A stretch of DNA of 64,000 nt from DATEOR01 sp036279015 (GCA_036279015.1 DASUJY010000017.1:53139-117138); one strand, 5' to 3'. Shown: positions 24,152-32,222, numbered from the stretch's first letter. Numbers and translations: made by a program. The notes: generated by a model not told the origin, from the sequence alone.

Positions 24152-25360
24152 ATGGCTTCCTACGCCTACACCGCGATCAACTCCGCAGGGCTCGAGCTGG
24201 ACGGGGAGGTCAACGCCCCCGACGTGAACGCCGCCCGCGAAGCGCTGCGCGTGCGCGGGCTCGTCGCGCTCCGGCTCGACCAGCAGGCCTCGAGCTCCGA
24301 GGGCTTCGCGATGGCGGTCAAGAAGGTGAAGCCGAAGTCGCTCCAGGTCTTCTCGCGCCAGTTCGCGACCATGATCGAGGCAGGGCTGAACGTCGTCACC
24401 GCGCTCGTCATCCTCGAGGAGCAGACCGAGGACAAGAAGCTCGCCACGGTCATCTCCGAGCTCCGCGCCGACGTCGAGGGGGGCCTCCTCCTCTCCGAGG
24501 CGATGGCCCGTCACCCACGGATCTTCTCCCGGCTCTTCGTCTCGATGGTCGAGGCCGGCGAGGCGGCGGGGATCCTCGACGTCGTGCTCGACCGCGTCGC
24601 CTTCCAGATCGAGAAGGAGACCCAGATCCGGCGCCGAGTCAAGGGCGCGATGATGTATCCGCTGATGGTGATGAGCTTCGCCACGCTCGTCCTCATCGGC
24701 ATGCTCATGTTCCTCGTCCCGATCTTCGTCGGGATCTTCGAGCAGCTCGGCGGCGACCTGCCGATGCTGACCCAGATCGTCGTCAAGGGATCCAACATCC
24801 TGCGCGACCGCTGGTACATCGTCTTCCCGGTCTGGGGCTTCCTCATCTTCGGGTTCTTCCGCTACAAGAAGACGGAAGCGGGCCGTCGCGTCTGGGATCG
24901 CGTGCGCATGCGAATGCCGTTCGGGATCGGGAAGATCATCGTCAAGGTCGGCATGGCGCGGTTCTCGCGCACGCTGTCGACCCTCGTCGCGGCCGGCGTC
25001 GACATCATCCGCTCCCTCGAGATCACCGGCTCGACCTCCGGCAACAGCCTGATCGAGGACGCGACCGCAGTCGTCCGCGAGCGCGTGCACCAGGGCGTTC
25101 CGATCGCGGTGCCGCTCGAGAGCGAGAAGATCTTCCCTCCGATGGTCTCGCAGATGGTCCGCGTCGGGGAGGAGACCGGCGAGCTCGAGAAGATGCTCGG
25201 CAAGATCGCCGACTTCTACGAGGACGAGGTCGACAGCTCGATCGCGACCCTGACCTCCATCCTCGAGCCGCTCATGATGATCGGCGTCGGGATGATGGTC
25301 GGCGTCATCATCATCTCGATGTACCTGCCGATGTTCAAGCTGCTCACGCTGATCCAGTAG
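24152..25360 (+). CDS. pilC: PilC, inner-membrane pilus platform protein
   Basis: A 402-residue GspF-family protein. The ATG at 24152 (MASYAYTAINSAG) fits both the family N-terminus and the promoter. The first GspF domain has FSRQFATMIEAGL near residue 68 and VSMVEAGEAAGIL near 128; the second has FSRTLSTLVAAGVDI and MVRVGEETGELEKML. Three membrane helices are visible, the last at the C-terminus. It organises PilB and PilT with the alignment complex. A GGC-repeat (GCGGCGGCGGCGGCG) follows the stop. Confidence 0.92.
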   Translation: MASYAYTAINSAGLELDGEVNAPDVNAAREALRVRGLVALRLDQQASSSEGFAMAVKKVKPKSLQVFSRQFATMIEAGLNVVTALVILEEQTEDKKLATVISELRADVEGGLLLSEAMARHPRIFSRLFVSMVEAGEAAGILDVVLDRVAFQIEKETQIRRRVKGAMMYPLMVMSFATLVLIGMLMFLVPIFVGIFEQLGGDLPMLTQIVVKGSNILRDRWYIVFPVWGFLIFGFFRYKKTEAGRRVWDRVRMRMPFGIGKIIVKVGMARFSRTLSTLVAAGVDIIRSLEITGSTSGNSLIEDATAVVRERVHQGVPIAVPLESEKIFPPMVSQMVRVGEETGELEKMLGKIADFYEDEVDSSIATLTSILEPLMMIGVGMMVGVIIISMYLPMFKLLTLIQ

Positions 25361-25388
25361 GCGGCGGCGGCGGCGGCGGGTGGTTGAA

Positions 25389-25478
25389 CCTGTAGTTGCA
25401 GCTACAGGCCTCGGTAAACCGCCTGTAAACAAGCCACTTTTCAGATTTCACCCAAAGGCGCGCTTGCTAGTTGCAGCT
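25389..25478. repeat. Inverted and direct repeat in the pilC downstream gap
   Basis: CCTGTAG (25389-25395) and CTACAGG (25402-25408) form a 7-bp hairpin. The 11-mer TAGTTGCAGCT inside it recurs at 25468-25478, 75 bp on. No gene is visible between 25361 and 25554. The repeats could be remnants of a mobile element end or an operator. Confidence 0.4.
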
Positions 25479-25512
25479 GCCCACCAATCGGGACCAAGCT
25501 GAAGCGCCGTAC

Positions 25513-25548
25513 GGGGAGGGCAGGCGTCGCGCGCCGGTTGCCCTCCCC
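25513..25548 (-). terminator. Hairpin after the DUF6941-like gene
   Basis: GGGGAGGGCA (25513-25522) pairs with TGCCCTCCCC (25539-25548). It lies just beyond the stop of the minus-strand gene. No T-run follows, so termination strength is uncertain. Confidence 0.4.
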
Positions 25549-25554
25549 TCTGGC

Positions 25555-25998
25555 TTACGCCGCCTGAGCGAGAGGCGTCGGTGCGGTGTTGAAGGCGAGC
25601 GTCCAGTCAGGATCGCTTTCGCCGTCGACCGAAAGCCGCCACTCGTAACGCATGTTCGGCTCGAGCGGGAGACCGACTGCCGTGAACGTGTAGACGTAGT
25701 CGAGTGGTGTCCCCGCCTTCACGTTCGGCGGGATGCCGGTGCAGAAGTCCTGTTCGATGACGAGCGGTTCCTTCTGCGTCTCGGAGACCGGCGCCTCGAA
25801 CGGGTTGCCGTCCGAGTCGACGAGCTCGAGCTTCAGCTTGTGCTGCTGCGTTCCCTCGTTCCAGGGCACGTAGACCTTCACGGCCACTGCGAACGGGGCC
25901 CCGGCCATGATCGTGGACCAGCCACCGCCGAGGATGTAGAGCTTCCCGGCGACGGCCTGGGCCGCGTCGGCGAGCAAGAGGAAGACCTTCATGGTCAT
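25555..25998 (-). CDS. DUF6941-like conserved protein
   Basis: A 147-residue soluble protein beginning MTMKVFLLLADAAQAVAGK, followed by LYILGGGWS and a beta-rich domain with VKVYVPWNEG. This opening block is characteristic of a family of unknown function that I recall as DUF6941. A GGAGG sequence lies 4 bases before ATG 25998 and 10 before ATG 25992, so either could start it. No membrane helix or catalytic motif is seen. It lies in a stretch that differs in gene content from its surroundings. Confidence 0.65.
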   Translation of the reverse strand: MTMKVFLLLADAAQAVAGKLYILGGGWSTIMAGAPFAVAVKVYVPWNEGTQQHKLKLELVDSDGNPFEAPVSETQKEPLVIEQDFCTGIPPNVKAGTPLDYVYTFTAVGLPLEPNMRYEWRLSVDGESDPDWTLAFNTAPTPLAQAA

Positions 25999-26112
25999 CC
26001 ACCCTCCAGTCGATTCCGGCTCTTGGGGAACCGGGTCGGACCGCCCCAATGGCGGCCATCCCCACAGATAGTGAATGCGGCGGCGGACGGCACGACCAGA
26101 GCGAAAAGGATC

Positions 26113-26141
26113 GAAGGGCCGCTCCCCAAGAGCGGCCCTTC
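26113..26141 (-). terminator. Strong terminator of the 26244 minus-strand gene
   Basis: GAAGGGCCGCTC (26113-26124) pairs perfectly with GAGCGGCCCTTC (26130-26141). On the minus strand it is followed by GATCCTTTTCGC. The remainder of the 25999-26243 gap shows nothing else clear. Confidence 0.65.
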
Positions 26142-26243
26142 CGTAAAGCTCGCGAGCGGGTCGAGGGTGGTGACCCGCGCGGGACGGTAGCAGCCAACGA
26201 CGACGACGCGTCGGCTCGCTCGAGCTGTGAAGGGCGACGACCC

Positions 26244-26429
26244 TCATCCCTCGCGTCGGTCGTAGACGATGACGCCGGGTTCCCCAGCTTGCGCGAGCGG
26301 CGTGCACTCCGTGTAGGCCGGATCGAGCCAAACGTCGTCGGCCCACTGGTCTTCCGGGCACCCGAACTGGCGGTATACGCCCCGTCCCTCGTGGCCGGCG
26401 ACCGTGCGCGCGAGGTGACGCGCAGCCAT
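26244..26429 (-). CDS. Hypothetical protein, probably 5'-truncated
   Basis: A 61-residue ORF from ATG 26429, rich in Trp/Tyr/Asp with motif VWLDPAYTECTPLAQ and ending IVYDRREG. The same frame stays open without any ATG/GTG/TTG up to a stop near 26528 and still looks coding (AHPWTPPYEKTFAVV, VVARAHDEM), so the real protein probably began further upstream and was cut at the junction with the pstB remnant. I do not recognise it. A strong terminator follows. Confidence 0.45.
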   Translation of the reverse strand: MAARHLARTVAGHEGRGVYRQFGCPEDQWADDVWLDPAYTECTPLAQAGEPGVIVYDRREG

Positions 26430-26529
26430 CTCGTCGTGTGCCCGGGCGACGACCGCGAAGGTCTTCTCGTACGGCGGCGTCCATGGGTGGGCCGGCCGAC
26501 TCAGGACGTCCGCGCGGGGGCGAAGGAGC

Positions 26530-26727
26530 TACACGATCGTGATCGTCACCCACAACATGCAGCAGGCGGCTCGCGTAGCCGACATGACGGCCTTCTTCAG
26601 CGTCGAGGTCTCCGACGAGGGGAAGCGCCGGACAGGCGTACTCGTGGAGTACGACGTGACGCCCACTATCTTCACGAAGCCGAACGACAGGCGCACCGAG
26701 GACTACGTCACGGGTCGGTTCGGATGA
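26530..26727 (+). pseudogene. pstB: C-terminal remnant of phosphate transporter ATPase PstB
   Basis: About 65 codons matching the end of PstB: YTIVIVTHNMQQAARVADM (the H-loop His in VTHN), then a beta segment, and the family-terminal NDRRTEDYVTGRFG. Walker A, signature motif and Walker B are missing, and the sequence before Tyr at 26530 no longer resembles an ABC ATPase in that frame. The stop overlaps the phoU ATG (ATGA), the normal pstB-phoU arrangement. A GTG at 26539 could start translation, but the product could not hydrolyse ATP. Confidence 0.85.
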
Positions 26728-27383
26728 GAGTCACCCTTCAGGAAGAGCTCGACGGGCTCGAGGCGTCGCTCCAGGAGGAGGGCGACCTCGTCAAACGGGC
26801 GCTGCGGGGCGCGCTGAACGCGCTCGGGCAGCAGGACGAGGAGCTCGCCGACGAGGTGATCTCCTTCGACGACGAGGTCGACCGGTGCTACGTTGGCATC
26901 GAGACGGGCATCCAGTCGCTCCTTGCCCGGCAAGCACCCGCGGCGATCGACCTGCGTCTCGTGCTCGCCATCCTGCACGCCAATCTGCACCTCGAGCGGA
27001 TGGCGGACTACTGCGTGACGATCGCCAAGCTGACGAAGCTCGTCAGGGTCGAGTCACCGGACGGGACACTTCTCGAGGCCTTCGACGAGATGGGCTCGCG
27101 CGCCGAGGAGATGACGACGGTCGCGCTTCGGTCGCTCGCGGATCGCGACGCGGAGGCTGCTGAGGGCCTGGTCGACCTCGACGAGCTCATCGACCGGGCG
27201 AACCGCCGCGTCGTCCAGCACGTCCTCTCCCTCGGCGCCGACCCCAACCTGCGGGAATGGGGCCTGCGGATGATCCTCGTGTCACGCTGCCTCGAGCGGA
27301 TCGGCGACCACGCCGTCGACATCGGCGAGCAGACCGCGTTCCTCGTGAGTGGCGAGTTTCGCGAATTCACGGTGGGCGATTAG
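26724..27383 (+). CDS. phoU: PhoU, phosphate signalling regulator
   Basis: A 219-residue all-helical protein made of two PhoU repeats. Each repeat holds an acidic metal-cluster motif: DDEVDRCYVGIE in the first and DELIDRANRRVVQ in the second, with the repeated LERMADYCVTI and LERIGDHAVDIGE segments. The ATG at 26724 overlaps the pstB remnant stop and excludes the longer upstream ORF. PhoU normally restrains PhoR signalling through the Pst transporter. Here only the pstB tail is next to it, so how it is transcribed is unclear. Confidence 0.92.
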   Translation: MRVTLQEELDGLEASLQEEGDLVKRALRGALNALGQQDEELADEVISFDDEVDRCYVGIETGIQSLLARQAPAAIDLRLVLAILHANLHLERMADYCVTIAKLTKLVRVESPDGTLLEAFDEMGSRAEEMTTVALRSLADRDAEAAEGLVDLDELIDRANRRVVQHVLSLGADPNLREWGLRMILVSRCLERIGDHAVDIGEQTAFLVSGEFREFTVGD

Positions 27384-27778
27384 CGCGCGCTCGCTAGGCG
27401 AAGGATCACCGAGAGCGACTGCTCCGGCCCTGGCCAGAGCTCGCGCACCAGCGCCTCGCCGCCCACCGAGAGGAAGTGGCGGAGGGCGAGCGCGACGATG
27501 ATCGCATCGTCGAGTTGGCCAGCGACCGGGATGAAGTCGGGGACGATGTCGATCGGGATGGCCAGGTAGGCGACGAGCGCGAGCAGGAGCAGCTTGCGGT
27601 GGCGCGGCACGCGCTCGTCGCGGGCGAGCCGCGCGACGAGGACGATGCAGTCAGGGATGAAGGTCGCGAACGCGCGCGCGTCGCCCCGCCGGCCGAGGAC
27701 GAGCAGCCAGACCACGAACGCAGCCCAAACGGCGACCAGGACGGCCATGCCGATCAGCAACCAGCTCCACCAGCTCAT
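27380..27778 (-). CDS. YkvA-like (DUF1232) membrane protein
   Basis: A 132-residue protein with one N-terminal helix (SWLLIGMAVLVAVWAAFVVWL) and the DUF1232 core YLAIPIDIVPDFIPVAGQLDD. The family has no firmly known function. It overlaps phoU at the 3' end (convergent, 4 bp). Its RBS (gaggagg) lies inside the last codons of a cation transporter remnant, so the two were probably once an operon. Confidence 0.85.
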   Translation of the reverse strand: MSWWSWLLIGMAVLVAVWAAFVVWLLVLGRRGDARAFATFIPDCIVLVARLARDERVPRHRKLLLLALVAYLAIPIDIVPDFIPVAGQLDDAIIVALALRHFLSVGGEALVRELWPGPEQSLSVILRLASAR

Positions 27779-27781
27779 GAG

Positions 27782-27907
27782 CTAGGCAACCTCCTCGCGC
27801 AGGGCGCCACAGCCTTCGTCGATGCCGTAGCAGACGATCACGAACGCTGCTGCCGGATCGGCCCACCACCAGCCCAGCGCCGCGTCCACACGCCGCGTCG
27901 TTTTCAC
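27782..27907 (-). pseudogene. C-terminal remnant of a CDF-type cation transporter
   Basis: A 41-codon open stretch ending just upstream of the YkvA-like gene. It contains LGWWWADPAAAFVIV followed by CYGIDEGCGALREE, the end of the last membrane helix and tail of a cation transporter family that carries a GWWWADP motif. Everything upstream of about 27907 is missing. A GTG at 27907 exists but the product would be a single helix. The remnant faces right, the opposite way from the pstB remnant at 26530. Confidence 0.65.
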
Positions 27908-28231
27908 TGTCGCTCGACTCGCGCTCTACAGCTAGCTACCACTCCTCGACCGCGAATAGGGCCTGCACGCCCCCACTGGGGCGATCGTCTTCAGATTTGC
28001 GGACAATTTGTCGAAATCCGATAGATGAGCCGTTCCTGGACGTGCGCTCGGCGGGCGATAGACATGAGGCCGTCGAGATCGGGTTCGAACCGCCAAGTCC
28101 TATGTTTCGTGCTGGAACACAGTCCCACATCCATTGGGCATGAGGTCGTGAGTCCGCATGGCCGCTTCAGGGTTGTCCAACTTTGATCGCCGCTCGACAG
28201 GCGGCGGGGGCGGGCACGGGCGCCGCTAGCC
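27908..28231. other. Gap without a supported gene
   Basis: About 320 bp between the transporter remnant and the arsR promoter. Short minus-strand frames exist (for example around 27991-28200 with WRFEPDLDGLMSIARRA) but lack convincing starts or family features; they may be further gene debris. Confidence 0.5.
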
Positions 28232-28269
28232 TTGACACGCATCGACGTGTGTCGATATATTGATCGACG
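28232..28269 (+). promoter_or_regulatory. arsR promoter with overlapping ArsR operator
   Basis: TTGACA (28232-28237), 18 bp, TATATT (28256-28261). The -10 sits within an imperfect palindrome ATCGAcgtgtgTCGATatatTGATCGA-like repeat (TCGATATATTGATCGA at 28252-28267), a typical ArsR/SmtB site. The ATG at 28273 is 11 bases after the -10, so the transcript is nearly leaderless. Confidence 0.7.
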
Positions 28270-28272
28270 TCG

Positions 28273-28647
28273 ATGCGAACCCTCACGGTCATCCAGAACG
28301 AAGCGCCGATCGCCTGCTGCGCGCCACTGGCCGCTCCGTCGCTCTCTGACGCAGAGGCCGAGGCGACGGCGTCGCTGTTCGCGGCCCTCGCCGACCCGGC
28401 TCGCGTCCGGATCGTCAACCTCGTAGCGACGAGGGGAGAGCCCGTCTGCGCGTGCCACCTGATCGAGCCGCTCGGCCTCTCGCAGCCGACCGTGTCGCAC
28501 CACCTCAAGCGCCTGGTCGAGGCAGGCCTGCTCGAGCGCGAGCAGCGCGGCAAGTGGGCCTACTTCTCGCTCGCCCCCGAGGCGAGCGAACGCCTCGCAG
28601 GCATCGCCGATCTCACCCGAACGAACGAGGAGGTTCTTTCCCCATGA
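28273..28647 (+). CDS. arsR: ArsR-family arsenic-responsive repressor
   Basis: A 124-residue winged-helix repressor. The DNA-recognition region is LGLSQPTVSHHLKRLVEAGLL. Candidate arsenite-binding cysteines are Cys15-Cys16 in the N-terminal IACCAPL and the VCACHL pair in the helix preceding the recognition helix. Binding of As(III) would release the operator that overlaps its own -10. The stop overlaps the arsM ATG (ATGA), so it regulates arsM and the arsN remnant. Confidence 0.9.
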   Translation: MRTLTVIQNEAPIACCAPLAAPSLSDAEAEATASLFAALADPARVRIVNLVATRGEPVCACHLIEPLGLSQPTVSHHLKRLVEAGLLEREQRGKWAYFSLAPEASERLAGIADLTRTNEEVLSP

Positions 28648-29462
28648 ACGCATCAGCTGACGCGCTGCGCGAGGACGTGCGGCGTCACTATGCCGAAGCC
28701 GCCCGCGCGGTGGCCGAAGGGTCGAGTTGCGGCTGCGGCAGCGGCGCCTGCTGCGAGGGAGAGAGCGCGAGCGCCGACTTCGGCGAGTCGCTCTACACGC
28801 TCGAGCAGCGCGGCGAGCTTCCCGACGCGGCCGCCCTGGCCTCACTCGGCTGCGGCAACCCGACGGCGGTCGCCGAGCTCCACGAGGGCGAGACGGTGCT
28901 CGATCTCGGCTCGGGCGGCGGCATCGACGTGATCCTGTCGGCCAGGCGGGTCGGCCCGACCGGCCTCGCCTATGGTCTCGACATGACGGACGAGATGCTC
29001 GCGCTCGCGCGAACGAACGCCGCCGAGGCGGGCGTCGCGAACGCGATCTTCCTCAAGGGCCTGATCGAGCAGGTGCCGCTTCCGGCCGACTCGGTCGACG
29101 TCGTCATCTCCAATTGCGTCATCAACCTCTCCACCGACAAGGCGGCCGTGCTCGCCGAGATCCAGCGCGTGCTGAAGCCGGGCGGCCGGCTCGGAGTCTC
29201 CGACATCGTCGCCGACGATCGCCTCTCGCCCGAGGAGCGCGCCGAGCGCGGCTCGTTCGCCGGCTGCATCGCGGGCGCGCTCTCGAAGAGCGAGTACGAG
29301 GCGGGGCTCGAGGCGGCCGGCTTCGAGGACGTGTCCATCGAGCTCACGCACGAGGTCGCCGACGGCATCCACGGCGCGATCGTCAGGGCGGTGAAGACGA
29401 CCGATCCGGAAGCCAAGGGCCTGCGGGTGATCCAGCCGGCGACGAGCGCCGGCTGCTGCTGA
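28644..29462 (+). CDS. arsM: Arsenite S-adenosylmethionine methyltransferase
   Basis: A 272-residue SAM-dependent methyltransferase converting As(III) to methylated forms. SAM motif I is VLDLGSGGGIDV. Cysteines at the positions used for arsenic binding are present: SSCGCGSGACC near the N-terminus, SLGCGNP, SNCVINLS and AGCIAGAL. It ends in a vicinal AGCC. RBS ggagg lies about 10 bases before the ATG. The operon lacks an arsenite permease, so detoxification here relies on methylation. Confidence 0.92.
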   Translation: MNASADALREDVRRHYAEAARAVAEGSSCGCGSGACCEGESASADFGESLYTLEQRGELPDAAALASLGCGNPTAVAELHEGETVLDLGSGGGIDVILSARRVGPTGLAYGLDMTDEMLALARTNAAEAGVANAIFLKGLIEQVPLPADSVDVVISNCVINLSTDKAAVLAEIQRVLKPGGRLGVSDIVADDRLSPEERAERGSFAGCIAGALSKSEYEAGLEAAGFEDVSIELTHEVADGIHGAIVRAVKTTDPEAKGLRVIQPATSAGCC

Positions 29463-29966
29463 TGGCCGTCGACACCGGCGCGGTCACGGTCGTGGCGCTG
29501 CGTCCCGTGCACTGGCCGGGCGTCGCGCGCGTGTACGCCGAAGGGATCGCGACCGGCAACGCCACCTTCGAGACGGACGTGCCGGGCTGGGAGGCATGGG
29601 AGTCCTCACATCTGCCTGCGCACCGTTTCGTCGCGCTCCGCGAGGGCGAGGTCGTCGGCTGGGCCGCGTCGGCCCGGTCTCCGACCGCTGCGTCTACGGC
29701 GGCGTCGTCGAGAACAGCGTCTACGTCGCCGGGTCCGTTCGGGGCCGAGGCGTTGGCCGGCGCCTCCTCCAGGAGCTGATCGCCTCCACCGAGGCGGCCG
29801 GGATCTGGACGATCCAGACGGGCATCTTCCCCGAGAACGAGGAGATCATTCGGCTGCACAGGCGCGTCGGCCTCGAGGTCGTCGGCGAGCTAAGCGGCTC
29901 GGCAAGCTGAACGGCGTCTGGCGCGACGTGCTCCTGCTCGAGCGTCGCAGCGAGAAAGTCAACTGA
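29462..29966 (+). pseudogene. ArsN-like GNAT acetyltransferase with two frameshifts
   Basis: Three frames join into one GNAT/phosphinothricin acetyltransferase-like protein. Frame one gives VYAEGIATGNATFET to HRFVALREGEVVGWAA (to ~29670); frame two gives VYGGVVENSVYVAGSVRGRGVGRRLL (acetyl-CoA loop) to LEVVGE (~29890); frame three gives RLGKLNGVWRDVLLLERRS to the stop at 29966. The total length of 505 nt equals 169 codons minus two bases, so two single-base losses explain it. ArsN-type enzymes commonly follow ArsM/ArsR. Either true decay or consensus error; the reading frame as given is not functional. Confidence 0.75.
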
Positions 29967-30180
29967 ACCAGCTCTCGCTGCACGAGTCCTAATCGGGGCG
30001 GGCAATCGGGGCCTTCGCCCTCGTCTTCGTCGGCGCCGCCGCTGTCATCTCAAGTCCCGGTGGGGAAGCTCATGTAACTACTTGCTCACACCGATACGAA
30101 AACCGTGATGGGCCGATGAAACTTCCAGGCTCCACTGGCGGCGAAGCGGCGGCTGAGGCGAGTCGAGGGCGGGTCAGTCG

Positions 30181-31563
30181 ATGACACGCTTCATGGCGGG
30201 CCCCCTCGCCCACCGCATTGGAGTCGTCTTCGCGGTCTCTCTTGGCCTGACGGCGCTCGTCGTCACGCTCCCCTCCGTTCGGTTCGCCTATGAGCTGCCT
30301 TCGGGGCACGTGGCGCTCGAGACGTCGGCCGCCCTGATCGGTCTCTTCACCGTCATCGTTTTCGCCGGCCGTTACCGCCAGAGCAGATCGGTCGCCGACC
30401 TGGCGCTCGTCGGGGGCCTGGGGTCGCTCGTCTGCACCAATCTCTTCTTTTCGGTGATCCCGGTCGCTGCCGGTGCTGATCCAGGGGGCGCGTTCACAAC
30501 GTGGGCTCCTCTGCTGGGACGGCTGATCGCCGCCGCACTGTTCGCGAGCTCCTCGTTCCTCTCCGACAGGCGAATAGCCCGGCCTGGTCGTGCGGCGGCG
30601 CAGCTCAGCGCCGTTCTCATTGCGTTCAACTTCGCCCTCGGGCTCTGCATGCTTCTGGCCGCGGATTTGCTTCCCGCCGGACTCGCACCGCCCGCGCGGT
30701 CCTCGATTGCGCCCGAGCTCGACCTCCCGGTCATCTCCGCGCTGCAGGGTCTGTCCTTCCTCATGTTCGGTCTCGCAGCGTTGGGGCTCGTTCGTCGCGG
30801 CAGCGAAACACGCGATCCGTTCTTCGCCTGGGTCGCGGCGGGGTCCGCGCTCGCATGTTGCGCCGCGCTCAACTACGTCCTCTATCCGTCGCTTTACTCC
30901 AACTGGCTCTACACGGGCGACGCGTTTCGTCTCGGCAGCTACCTCGCCTTCCTGCTCGGCGCAGTCGCCGAGCTACGGCGCGAGTGGCGCGAGCTGGCGG
31001 GTGCCGCTGTGCTCGAGGAGCGGCGGCGGATCGCACGCGAGCTCCACGACGGCGTTGCGCAGGAGCTCGCCTTCATCGGACGCCGGGCGCAGCGACTGCC
31101 CGGTGTCGAGGCTGAGAAGATCCGCGATGCCGCCGAGCGTGGGCTCGCCGAGTCGCGCCGGACGCTCGCCGTACTCTCTCGCCCCCTCGACGAGCCGTTC
31201 GAGGACGTTCTCACCGAGGCGGTCGAAACCGCCGCGCTACGGGGATGCGCGCCGGTCCGGCTCGACATCGAGAAGGGGATTGTCCTTTCTCACGACCATC
31301 GGGAGGCGCTTGCGCTGATCGCCCGAGAGGCCGTATCCAATGCGGCTCGCCATTCCCGGGCAACCGTCATCTCGGTCGCGGCAACGAGGCAGCCGACGCT
31401 CGTGCTCCGCGTCGAAGACGACGGTTGCGGCTTCGAACGAGCCGCTTCGAGCCACGGCTACGGCCTTCGAATAATGGAGGAACGGGCCAGGGCGATCGGC
31501 GGGGACTTCCGCGTCTCGACCGAGCCGGGGCGGGGCACCTGTATCGAGGTGACGGTGAGTTGA
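30181..31563 (+). CDS. Membrane sensor histidine kinase (HisKA_3, NarL-type)
   Basis: A 460-residue kinase. About eight membrane helices fill residues 10-270 and form the sensor. The dimerisation domain has RRRIARELHDGVAQELAFI with the phospho-acceptor His near residue 289. The ATPase domain has the N-box EAVSNAARHSRA and G-box VEDDGCGFERA, ending GYGLRIMEERARAIGG. The response regulator follows within a few bases. The signal sensed is unknown. The preceding 214-bp gap (29967-30180) shows no clear promoter. Confidence 0.88.
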   Translation: MTRFMAGPLAHRIGVVFAVSLGLTALVVTLPSVRFAYELPSGHVALETSAALIGLFTVIVFAGRYRQSRSVADLALVGGLGSLVCTNLFFSVIPVAAGADPGGAFTTWAPLLGRLIAAALFASSSFLSDRRIARPGRAAAQLSAVLIAFNFALGLCMLLAADLLPAGLAPPARSSIAPELDLPVISALQGLSFLMFGLAALGLVRRGSETRDPFFAWVAAGSALACCAALNYVLYPSLYSNWLYTGDAFRLGSYLAFLLGAVAELRREWRELAGAAVLEERRRIARELHDGVAQELAFIGRRAQRLPGVEAEKIRDAAERGLAESRRTLAVLSRPLDEPFEDVLTEAVETAALRGCAPVRLDIEKGIVLSHDHREALALIAREAVSNAARHSRATVISVAATRQPTLVLRVEDDGCGFERAASSHGYGLRIMEERARAIGGDFRVSTEPGRGTCIEVTVS

Positions 31564-31565
31564 GC

Positions 31566-32222
31566 TTGATCAAGATTCTCATCGCCGACGACCATGCACC
31601 CACGAGAGCCGATCTGAGGGAGATCCTCGAAGCCGACAGGCGCTTTCACGTCTGTGGCGAGGCCGCTGATGGGCCGGCCGCGATCAGCGCGGCCGTGCGC
31701 AACGTTCCGGACATCTGCCTCCTCGACGTTCGCATGCCAGGCAGCGGGATACTGGCAGCCTGGGAGATCACGAGTCGTCTTCCCAGGACCCAGGTGATCA
31801 TGCTCACGGTCTCACGGGACGACGACGACCTCTTTCGCGCTCTGCGCTCCGGAGCGGCTGGCTATCTGCTCAAGGATTTGCACCCGTCCGCCCTTCCTGG
31901 GCTCTTGCTCGGCGCGTTGCGGGGGGAAGCGCCGCTTTCACCGCTTCTCGCCGGCAGGGTACTCGCGGCCTTTCGTGACGGCTCGCCTCGGCGCCGGCAA
32001 CCGGGGGAGAGCGTGGTCGGTGCGCGCCTGACGAGCCGGGAGTGGGAGGTACTCGACCTAATGAGACACGGCCGGACGACGACGGAGATCGCCGCGGCGC
32101 TCGTCATCACGCCGGCGACCGCGCGGAGCCACCTCGCCGCCGCGCTTCGGAAGCTCCGCCTTCCGAGCAGGGCGGCCGCGCTCGCTCTCCTCGGCGACTC
32201 CGGGACCGACGCGGGGTCCTAG
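31566..32222 (+). CDS. NarL/LuxR-family response regulator
   Basis: A 218-residue regulator. The receiver domain has DDH near residue 8-10 and phospho-acceptor Asp54 in CLLDVRMPG; the output LuxR helix-turn-helix is LTSREWEVLDLMRHGRTTTEIAAAL. A TTG at 31566 with GGTGAG six bases before it is the preferred start; TTG at 31560, overlapping the kinase stop, is an alternative. It pairs with the kinase at 30181 and is followed by a hairpin. Confidence 0.85.
   Translation: MIKILIADDHAPTRADLREILEADRRFHVCGEAADGPAAISAAVRNVPDICLLDVRMPGSGILAAWEITSRLPRTQVIMLTVSRDDDDLFRALRSGAAGYLLKDLHPSALPGLLLGALRGEAPLSPLLAGRVLAAFRDGSPRRRQPGESVVGARLTSREWEVLDLMRHGRTTTEIAAALVITPATARSHLAAALRKLRLPSRAAALALLGDSGTDAGS

Noticed and set aside
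28017..28024. TCCGATAG in the gap upstream of arsR
   Set aside because: No suitable -35 at 16 bp and no start codon with a supported gene nearby.
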